In this document: positions 57,314 through 64,000 of the stretch, one piece after another | Layout: the number at the start of each line of letters is the position of its first letter | Position numbering within the stretch: position 1 is the first letter of the stretch | Origin: Cobetia amphilecti | Lineage (GTDB): Bacteria; Pseudomonadota; Gammaproteobacteria; Pseudomonadales; Halomonadaceae | Length of the DNA stretch: 64,000 nucleotides | Assembly (NCBI RefSeq): GCF_020217465.1 | Contig: NZ_CP084115.1 | Location: forward strand, 3,100,001-3,164,000 | Direction: 5' to 3' | Notes under the pieces: generated by a model | What the model was told of the DNA's origin: nothing | What the model saw: the letters and a program-made list of their open reading frames with translations, nothing else | The model's database searches: none | Program-made: the position numbers and the translations under genes

Positions 57314-60127
57314 TCAGCCGTCTGTTGATACTTGACCTTCGCCGCTGCCGGACGCGCGTGGCGTCAGCGTCACGTCAGGCAGCCACATGCTGACCTTGTC
57401 GATCAGCGCCTGAGGCCGGTAGGGCTTGCCCAGATAATCATCCAGCCCGGCGGCGAAGAAGCGCTCGCGATCGGCCTCACTGGCATTGGCGGTCAGCGCG
57501 ATGATGACACTGCGCCGCTCACTGCCGGCGGCGGCTTCCTGCTCGCGCCAGCGCTGGCTGACACTGACGCCATCCATGCCGGGCATGAAGATATCCATGA
57601 ACACCAGCGCGTAGAAATGCTGTCCACGAGCGGCCAGCGCCTCTTCGCCGCTGCTGGCGGTATCGACCAACAACCCCTGACGACCGAGCACCGTGCGCGC
57701 CAGCATCGCATTCACCGGCCCGTCATCGACCACCAGGATGCGGGTTTCGGTCGGCTTGCCCGGCCATGTCATCGGCAGCAGGATTTCCAGCGCCTGCTCG
57801 TCGTCCAGGTTGATCTGTCGATAGCTGCCGCCCAGCTCGTCGATCAAGCGCCGCGCCATGACAAGGCTCGAGGGCGATTGATGACCGATATCGAGGCCGA
57901 CATGTCCACGCAGCTCGAGCCGCAGACAGCAACAGCCAGCGCCCTCGTCGTCGGAACCCTCTGCAGAGAACGCTGCATCGCGACAGGCCGGCAGCTCACA
58001 GGCTTGCTGCAGCTCAAGCAGCAGAGATTGATGACTGGCGCTTTCGTGACGCACGCAGCCTTCCGCCAGATGCTCGAACAGCTGCGCGAGGCGGCGCACA
58101 TCACCGCGCAAGGCCTCCGGCATCGGCCCCAGCTGCCACTCGAAGGGGCAGCCGACATCATGATGGCGCTGCTGCATGTCCTCGAGCAGCGCCCCCAGCG
58201 TCTCGGTCGGCGAGAAGTCATTCTCTTCCAGCGGCGTCCGTACCACTTCCTCGCGCTCGGTCAGGGCATCCAGCAGTTGCGCCACGCTGTCGAGGCGGCC
58301 CTGCAGCAGGCTGAGCTCGGCATCCTCGATATGACGCTCACGCCTGAGCTGACCAAGCTTGCGCACCAGCCCTTGCAGCGGCGGCGTCAGCTCAGCGTGC
58401 AGCATGTCCAGATAATCACTCTTCAGACGCGCTTCTTCGCGGGCACGGTCACGCGCGACCAGTAACTGCTGGCTGGCCTGATCGTGCTCTGACTCATCGA
58501 TCATCACGCCGAGCACCTGCGCCGGGTCATTGTTGAAGCGACACAGCTCGAGGCGCATGCGCCGCATGCGCCCCTCGGCGTCATGTACCCGGAGTTCACG
58601 ACTGCTGGGCACGCTGGGGTTGGGCTCCAGCATCAGCAAGCTGCCCACCGACCGGCCCAGCGCCTCATGCAATACCAGTCCGAACAGCTTCTCGAAGGCC
58701 GGGTTGGCCATCGCCAACAGTCCATGGCGCATCACGAAGGCCGGCAGCGGCAAGGCATCCAGCTCATGGCCGCGACCACGACGCAGCAAGGCCACGGCCC
58801 CACGATGGCGACGCAGGATGTCATCCGCCGGATAGGCCTGCCGCCCCACCGGCGGGTACTCCTCCATCACCTCACCGTTCTCGATACGCTCGCTCTGGCG
58901 CGCCAACCACTCCAAGGGCTGCCCCAGGCGCTGGTCCATGCGCCTGAGCCGCCATTGCAAGATGAGCATGACGACGGCAAACACCAGCAGCAGCGCGCCA
59001 CCACTGCCCAGCAACAGGGTCAGCAGCGGCACCTGACCGGGCACCTCGAGTCGCGTGCTGGACACCAGACGCCAACCAGTGACCGGCAAGCTGTCCCACA
59101 CCACCACCTGATTCCCGTGCGGGTCGTCCAGCGTGGCACCGCGTAGGCTGGTATCCATCGCGCGGGCGATATCCGCGGGCAGCTCCCGGGAATGGCCGTC
59201 GCCGACATTGCTGCTGGCCGCCCAGACGTTCAGGTGGTCATCGACCAGCCAGAAGGCATCCGAGGGGGCATGCCCCGGCAGCAGCAGGCGCGCCTCCATC
59301 TGCGGCAGCGCGAGATCCAGCCCGACACGCGCCTTCTGGCCATTGCTGAGAGAGACCTCTGCCAGCGCCGTGATCTGCGGCAGACCGGCAGGCCCCGGAT
59401 GCGGCGGTAGCCAGACCACGCGCGCCGCACCATTGTCGGTGTTCTCGGCAAGCTGACGCACGGTGCCCGGCAGCACGCCGGTATAGGGCATGAAATCGCT
59501 GCCCGGCGCGAAGGCATCCAGCACGTTGAACCAGGGATAGAGCATGACCATGCTGTTATCGAGACTCACGAACAGGCGTGAGATCAGGGGGTCCGACGAG
59601 TAGAGGTCCGACAGCAGCCACTGCATATGCATCAGTCGCCGCCCGGCGTCACGATCCTCATCGCTCAACGGCCCTGCGAATTCGCCGTAGAGTGCGGCCC
59701 CCCCACGCGATACCGGTCTGAACAGCTGGCCCTGCTCGGTGAGCGAGAACTGGTCCAGGCCATCGTCATAGGCGCTGCTCCCGTTGGCGCCGAAGTCGAG
59801 ATGGCGCCGTGCATAGCGCGCCAGAATCTGCAGGCGACGCTGTTGGGTTTCCAGACGCTCGCTGACCAGCGCCGTGGCCAGCGCATGCTCCTGCCGGAGC
59901 TCCCCCAGCGCGCTATCGACGGCAGCATGCTGCGTGCTGTCCCTGACCACGGCGGCCCCGACCAGAAAGCTCAACGCCACCGCCAGCTCCGCCAGCAGCA
60001 GCGGGCCAGCCGTCAGCCGAATCATGCGCGCCCAGACCTTCTCCAGGCCACTGGCGGGATTCTGGGCATTCGAAGCCACCGCCGCAGCAGGCGGTGGCTC
60101 GACAGAGGAAGCACGGCGCGAGAACAT
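57314..60127 (-). CDS. Hybrid sensor protein with degraded kinase core and intact receiver
   Basis: A 937-residue membrane sensor from ATG 60127. Helices near residues 41-61 and 367-391 enclose a periplasmic sensor region of about 300 residues. A PAS-like domain follows (about 455-550). The dimerisation helix has HAELTPPL with the candidate phospho-histidine at 577. The following ATPase region (about 665-790) lacks a recognisable N box and the DxGxG nucleotide-binding glycines, so kinase activity is doubtful. The C-terminal receiver (796-910) is complete: VVDDGPVNA, phospho-accepting Asp 845 in FMDIFMPGMDG, and the KPYRP lysine. BarA/GacS-like in layout but degenerate. Divergent from the NRDE gene. 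Confidence 0.75.
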   Translation of the reverse strand: MFSRRASSVEPPPAAAVASNAQNPASGLEKVWARMIRLTAGPLLLAELAVALSFLVGAAVVRDSTQHAAVDSALGELRQEHALATALVSERLETQQRRLQILARYARRHLDFGANGSSAYDDGLDQFSLTEQGQLFRPVSRGGAALYGEFAGPLSDEDRDAGRRLMHMQWLLSDLYSSDPLISRLFVSLDNSMVMLYPWFNVLDAFAPGSDFMPYTGVLPGTVRQLAENTDNGAARVVWLPPHPGPAGLPQITALAEVSLSNGQKARVGLDLALPQMEARLLLPGHAPSDAFWLVDDHLNVWAASSNVGDGHSRELPADIARAMDTSLRGATLDDPHGNQVVVWDSLPVTGWRLVSSTRLEVPGQVPLLTLLLGSGGALLLVFAVVMLILQWRLRRMDQRLGQPLEWLARQSERIENGEVMEEYPPVGRQAYPADDILRRHRGAVALLRRGRGHELDALPLPAFVMRHGLLAMANPAFEKLFGLVLHEALGRSVGSLLMLEPNPSVPSSRELRVHDAEGRMRRMRLELCRFNNDPAQVLGVMIDESEHDQASQQLLVARDRAREEARLKSDYLDMLHAELTPPLQGLVRKLGQLRRERHIEDAELSLLQGRLDSVAQLLDALTEREEVVRTPLEENDFSPTETLGALLEDMQQRHHDVGCPFEWQLGPMPEALRGDVRRLAQLFEHLAEGCVRHESASHQSLLLELQQACELPACRDAAFSAEGSDDEGAGCCCLRLELRGHVGLDIGHQSPSSLVMARRLIDELGGSYRQINLDDEQALEILLPMTWPGKPTETRILVVDDGPVNAMLARTVLGRQGLLVDTASSGEEALAARGQHFYALVFMDIFMPGMDGVSVSQRWREQEAAAGSERRSVIIALTANASEADRERFFAAGLDDYLGKPYRPQALIDKVSMWLPDVTLTPRASGSGEGQVSTDG

Positions 60128-60289
60128 GATCTGAAAGCATCCTGTAGGTGAGGCGTCGGCAAGCCCGACCGCTGACCAGCGCAAGCTGTCGAGACAAAGC
60201 AGCAGCATACGCAAGCCGCCGTCAGGCGTCATGCAGTGCCAGCGTGACAGAGGCGCTATTTTCTCCCGACCCCCTGATGGAGTGGCGAC

Positions 60290-61252
60290 ATGTGCCTGAT
60301 GGCATTTGACTGGCAACCGGACTCGCCGCAGGGCGAATGCCTGTTACTGATCGGCAACCGGGATGAGTTTCACGCACGCGCCACCGCCGGGCTCTGCGTG
60401 TGGCCGGATGGTGTCCTGTGCGGCGGACGCGACCTGGTGGCCGGCGGCGGCTGGCTGGTCATGCACCCCGCCGGCAGCCTCGCCACGCTGACCAACGTGC
60501 GCCAGCTGGACCACCCTGCCCCGACGGCCAGCATCAGCCGTGGCCAGCTGGTCGCGGCCGCGGCGCGTCAGGCGCTGGGGCGATGCTCGCGCTGGCGCCT
60601 TGAAGACTGGTTGCGCGCACTGGTCGCGGGAGAGAGCGTGCCCGCGGCACTGGAGGGAGCGGACGCACAGAAGCTGTCTGCGCTGACGCTTGAGGCCGTG
60701 GACTGGTGCAACCTGCTGGTCTGCGATGGCAAGGCGTTGTGGCGCCTGCATCATGGCCCACAAGGGGCCGAGGTGAGCCGCCTCAGCGCGGGCATCCACA
60801 GCCTGAGCAATGGCCATCCCGAGACCGACTGGCCCAAGCAACGACGCCTGAGTGGCCGCCTGACAGCCCTCCTCGACCCGTCAGCCCGTGCCGGTCAGAC
60901 AACCGCACGGCCATTGAGCGACGACGCGCTGCTCGACCTGCTCAAGGATGACTGGCGGCCCGCGCCGACTCAGCTACCGGCCACCGGACTCTCGCCCGAA
61001 CGCGAAGCCCTGCTGTCCAGCCCGTTCATCGTCAGCGCCGAATATGGCACGCGGGCCTCGACCCTGGTGCGCTGGCAACGCCACCCGGCAAGGGATACGA
61101 CTGATCCGTCCGGTGTGGTGCAGACCCTGACCCTGCTGGAGCGCCGCTTCAGCCCTGAGGGCCACATCATCGCCAGTCGCAGGGCCATGACCCGCTCACT
61201 CGCATCGGAGAGCGGCAAAAAAGGAGATATCGGCAGCTGGCGACTCAGCTAG
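60290..61252 (+). CDS. NRDE family protein (TANGO2-like)
   Basis: A 320-residue protein with the NRDE motif in LLLIGNRDEFHARATAG near residue 20, followed by GGRDLVAGGGWLVMHPAG and LTNVRQLD. It starts MCLMAFDWQ, where the cysteine after Met is the putative N-terminal nucleophile of this Ntn-hydrolase-like family. Eukaryotic TANGO2 relatives are linked to haem and membrane trafficking, while bacterial function is unknown. GGAG lies before the ATG. Its 3' end overlaps the convergent ptsP by 8 bp. Confidence 0.82.
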   Translation: MCLMAFDWQPDSPQGECLLLIGNRDEFHARATAGLCVWPDGVLCGGRDLVAGGGWLVMHPAGSLATLTNVRQLDHPAPTASISRGQLVAAAARQALGRCSRWRLEDWLRALVAGESVPAALEGADAQKLSALTLEAVDWCNLLVCDGKALWRLHHGPQGAEVSRLSAGIHSLSNGHPETDWPKQRRLSGRLTALLDPSARAGQTTARPLSDDALLDLLKDDWRPAPTQLPATGLSPEREALLSSPFIVSAEYGTRASTLVRWQRHPARDTTDPSGVVQTLTLLERRFSPEGHIIASRRAMTRSLASESGKKGDIGSWRLS

Positions 61253-63545
61253 CCGTCTCGCCGGCTTTCTGTGCCACAGGCGCGTTGTCGCGCGGCGGCA
61301 GCAGGTGGGCCAGATCCCAGGCCTGCAGGCGGTGGAGCAACAGGTCATGAACCTCATCGGCGGTGGGCTGACACAGCACCTCGCCCACCAGCCCCTGCGC
61401 CGCACTCAGTGACACCCGCCGAATGGCCGCACGCACGCGCGGCAGGCTCGGGGCATTCATCGACAGACTGTCAAAGCCCATGCCCAGCAGCAGCAAGGCC
61501 CCGGCGGGGTCGCCCGCCAGCTCACCGCAGACGCTCACCGGCATCTTGAGCGCACGCGACTCTTCCGCCAGACGCGCAAGGGCGCGCAACACCGCCGGAT
61601 GGCAGGCATCGTAGAGACTCGCCACGCGCGGGTTGTTGCGGTCCACCGCCAGCAGATACTGGGTGAGATCGTTGGAGCCCACCGAGAAGAAGTCGACCCG
61701 GGTGGCGAGCGCTTCCAGCTGATAGAGCGCCGCCGGCACCTCGATCATCACGCCGACACTCGGTCGCGAGACGTTGATGCCCTCTTCGGCCAGCTCGACC
61801 AGCGCCCGATTGACCAGCGCCAGCGCCGCATCGACTTCCTCGATTCCCGAGATCATCGGCAGCATGATGCGCAGATTGTCCAGCCCTTCCGCGGCACGCA
61901 GCATGGCCCGCAGCTGCACCATCAGCACCTCGGGGTGATCGAGCGTCACCCGGATGCCCCGCCAGCCCAGGAAGGGATTGGCCTCGTTGATCGGGAAATA
62001 GGGCAGGTCCTTGTCGCCGCCGATATCCAGCGTGCGCATGGTGACCGGCAGCGGCGCGAAGCCCAGCAGCTGCTCACGATAAAGACGCGCCTGCTCCTGC
62101 TCGCTGGGGAAGCGGTCACTCATCATGAACGGTACTTCGGTGCGGTAGAGCCCGACCCCGCCGACCCGCGACTTGAGCGACGCGACGGAATCCAGCGCCA
62201 GGCCGGTATTCACCATCAGCGGCAGAACATGACCATCCGGGGTCACACTTGGCAGATCCTGCTCCTGTTCCAGCAGCGCACTCAACGCCTGCTCCTCCTC
62301 GATCAACCGTGAATAGTAGGCGCCGAGCTCAAGCTCGGGACGCACTACCAGTCGACCACGGTGACCATCGAGAATGACCGGTGCACCGCCCAGTCGCGAC
62401 AACGGAAGATCCACCATGCCCAGCACGGTGGGAATCCCCATCGCACGCGCCAGGATGGCGACATGCGAGGTACTCGAGCCACTGACCGCGACCAGCCCCT
62501 TGAGGCGTTCACGCGGGACTTCCCCCAGCGTGGCGGGGCTGATCTCGTGACCGATGAGGATGGTGTTTTCCGGGTATTCGATCGGACCGCTATCACCCTC
62601 TTCCTGCAGGTGTGACAACACGCGGCGCCCAAGATCCCGTATGTCGGCGGCTCTTTCGCGCAGATAGTCGTCATCGACACGCTCGAGATACTGCACATGG
62701 CGGCGCACGATATCGGCCAGCGCCGCCGGCGCCCACTGTCCTTCACGGATGCGCTTCTCGACTTCCTGGCCCAGCGCCGCGTCACCCAGCATCTGCTGAT
62801 AGACCTCGAACAGCGCATGTTCCTGGGTGGAGATACGACTGGCGAGGCGCTCCGCCGCGACGCGAATCTCTTCGCGCACGGCGTTGATCGCCTCCTTGAG
62901 GCGTGCGATCTCGAATTCGATATCGGTGGGGATCAGGTCGGGGACGGCGTCCAGGTCGGCAGGCGGAGACAGCACGAAGGCCTTGCCGATGGCGATACCA
63001 GGCGAGCCGGCCACGCCGGAGAAGGTCGCCTGGCCGCTGGTACCGGCCAGCTTGCCCAGCGCCCCGGTGGCCAGGGCGTGGGCCAGCACTCCCGCCAGCT
63101 GCGCGCCGAGGGTGACAAGGAAGGCTTCCTCACCTTCATCGAAACGGCGCTTCTCGTGCTGCTGGATGACCAGCACCCCGAGCACGCGACGCTGATGGAT
63201 GATGGGGACACCGAGGAAGCTGGAGAAACGCTCCTCTCCGGTCTCCTCGAAATAACGGAATTGGGGATGTGCGGGCGCATCCTCGAGGTTGAGCGGCTCT
63301 TCTCTGAGCGCCACCATCCCGACCAGGCCCTCGCCACGTGCCAGACTGACCTGCCCCACCGACGACGAGCGCAGACCGATGGTGTCCTTGAGCACGAAGC
63401 GATCGCTTTCCGGTGCCAGCAGATAGACGGAGCAGACGTCCGTCTTCATGGCCTTGCGTATGCGCAACACCATGGTCGCCAGTGCCGCGTCCAGAGAACG
63501 TGCGCCATTGACCTCCTGAACGATACGACGTAGCACCTCAAGCAT
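61245..63545 (-). CDS. ptsP: PTS-Ntr enzyme I (EI-Ntr)
   Basis: A 766-residue PEP-protein phosphotransferase of the nitrogen PTS. An N-terminal GAF domain (about 1-155) senses glutamine in relatives. Next comes the EI N-terminal domain; the phospho-histidine is H361 in GSSTSHVAILARAMGIP. The C-terminal PEP-binding TIM barrel contains the active cysteine in VCGELAGDP and FFSVGSNDLTQYLLAVDRN. It passes phosphate to NPr and EIIA-Ntr, encoded elsewhere. ATG 63545 follows GAGG at 7 nt; a TTG four codons earlier was rejected. The start lies in a 16-bp tandem duplication. Confidence 0.95.
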   Translation of the reverse strand: MLEVLRRIVQEVNGARSLDAALATMVLRIRKAMKTDVCSVYLLAPESDRFVLKDTIGLRSSSVGQVSLARGEGLVGMVALREEPLNLEDAPAHPQFRYFEETGEERFSSFLGVPIIHQRRVLGVLVIQQHEKRRFDEGEEAFLVTLGAQLAGVLAHALATGALGKLAGTSGQATFSGVAGSPGIAIGKAFVLSPPADLDAVPDLIPTDIEFEIARLKEAINAVREEIRVAAERLASRISTQEHALFEVYQQMLGDAALGQEVEKRIREGQWAPAALADIVRRHVQYLERVDDDYLRERAADIRDLGRRVLSHLQEEGDSGPIEYPENTILIGHEISPATLGEVPRERLKGLVAVSGSSTSHVAILARAMGIPTVLGMVDLPLSRLGGAPVILDGHRGRLVVRPELELGAYYSRLIEEEQALSALLEQEQDLPSVTPDGHVLPLMVNTGLALDSVASLKSRVGGVGLYRTEVPFMMSDRFPSEQEQARLYREQLLGFAPLPVTMRTLDIGGDKDLPYFPINEANPFLGWRGIRVTLDHPEVLMVQLRAMLRAAEGLDNLRIMLPMISGIEEVDAALALVNRALVELAEEGINVSRPSVGVMIEVPAALYQLEALATRVDFFSVGSNDLTQYLLAVDRNNPRVASLYDACHPAVLRALARLAEESRALKMPVSVCGELAGDPAGALLLLGMGFDSLSMNAPSLPRVRAAIRRVSLSAAQGLVGEVLCQPTADEVHDLLLHRLQAWDLAHLLPPRDNAPVAQKAGETAS

Positions 63546-63563
63546 GGAGTACCTCAAGCATGG
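63532..63563 (-). repeat. 16-bp tandem duplication over the ptsP start
   Basis: On the minus strand CCATGCTTGAGGTACT is followed directly by CCATGCTTGAGGTGCT (15 of 16 identical). The second copy holds the ptsP ATG. The first holds an ATG 16 nt upstream that opens a 7-codon frame (MLEVLHA, stop at 63538) running out of frame into ptsP. Confidence 0.85.
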
Positions 63564-63652
63564 TGTATCTCGCGCATCGAAGACGTCGAGAAGGTGATTG
63601 CTCAGCCAAGGCGGCGTGACCCACGCTCAGCCACCCGCGCCCATCAACGCCA

Positions 63653-64000
63653 TCAGCCGGACGAATGACGCCCGTGACCCTCGGAGCTGGCGTCACCGGC
63701 TCCGGAGTCAGCGGCACCTGTGCCATCGAGCCCCTTGGCCGCCGCGTTGGCAGTAGCGACCGGTGAGCCACTGGCGCCAGACGGCCCGCAGGCGCCCCGC
63801 GCCTCATGCAGCGATGGCCCCTCGGCGAGCGCCTTGAGCCGCTCGGTGTCCACCAGACGCTGCAGACGCGGCGCCAACTCACGCAGGGCGCGCCGATAGA
63901 CCTCACGCTTGAAGGCCACGACCTGCCCCAGCGGATACCAGTAGCTTACCCAACGCCAGCCATCGAATTCAGGGTTGGGCGTGGTATCCACACTTACGCG
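63653..64000 (-). CDS. rppH: RNA pyrophosphohydrolase RppH, C-terminal part
   Basis: The frame is open through the right edge of the window and ends at 63653. The part seen contains [20 protein letters not shown] followed by [10 protein letters not shown], the C-terminal signature of RppH, the Nudix enzyme that removes pyrophosphate from mRNA 5' ends. The Nudix box lies outside the window. After the conserved part about 70 extra Ala/Gly/Ser-rich residues extend the protein beyond the E. coli end. ptsP follows in the same direction after about 107 bp, the usual rppH-ptsP pairing. Confidence 0.9.
   Translation of the reverse strand, partial: RVSVDTTPNPEFDGWRWVSYWYPLGQVVAFKREVYRRALRELAPRLQRLVDTERLKALAEGPSLHEARGACGPSGASGSPVATANAAAKGLDGTGAADSGAGDASSEGHGRHSSG

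Overview
The window is a compact, GC-rich stretch of a gammaproteobacterial chromosome. The rpoS-nlpD-pcm-surE-truD-ispFD-ftsB block, the two LpxL-type acyltransferases, an Entner-Doudoroff gene cluster, a TRAP dicarboxylate-type transporter and a phasin suggest a marine or halophilic Halomonadaceae member (Halomonas/Cobetia-like). This placement is inferred from gene content and order; no database search was run. I see no tRNA, rRNA, IS element, prophage or CRISPR array. The window opens in the 3' end of an ettA-like gene and closes inside rppH.

Layout. 1-5.4 kb: ettA tail, a DUF2254 membrane protein, a tiny DUF1328 protein, a thioredoxin-fold protein with an LpxL-type acyltransferase, and alanine racemase. 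5.4-15 kb: a minus-strand run of a TolC-like outer-membrane channel, rpoS, nlpD, a DUF368 polytopic membrane protein, pcm, surE, truD, ispF, ispD and ftsB, with many short stop/start overlaps. 15-25 kb: a YqfO-like protein, two Nudix hydrolases, a 2OG-Fe(II) oxygenase, a YcaD-like MFS transporter, a methyltransferase, a second LpxL-family acyltransferase, a PQQ-type sugar dehydrogenase and a glycosyltransferase/DUF2064 pair. 25-28.5 kb: tenA and thiC, each with its own TPP riboswitch. 28.5-38.8 kb: ppiC, phasin, a NERD protein, a FemAB/GNAT-like protein, a DUF4190 protein, pncB, a dienelactone hydrolase, a five-PAS diguanylate cyclase and a small unknown protein. 39.4-47.5 kb: gap, divergent from edd-glk-mutarotase-pgi-fructokinase (glucose and fructose feeding into the Entner-Doudoroff route). 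47.7-57.2 kb: porin, TRAP transporter dctPQM, a coiled-coil ProQ/FinO protein, folA, thyA, lgt and a TauE/SafE permease. 57.3-64 kb: a hybrid sensor kinase with a badly degraded catalytic part, an NRDE protein, ptsP and rppH.

Three themes stand out. First, many gene ends carry unusually long perfect hairpins (17-25 bp stems). Second, at least eight gene ends are followed by short degenerate tandem repeats (12-16 bp units), in one case containing the stop codon itself. Third, several promoters show readable regulatory sites: two PhaR-type palindromes bracketing the phasin promoter, a HexR-like operator in the gap/edd divergent region, paired TPP riboswitches, and a sigma-54-like promoter before dctP. 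Coordinates of minus-strand genes include the stop codon; starts were chosen from ribosome-binding sites, overlaps and family length.
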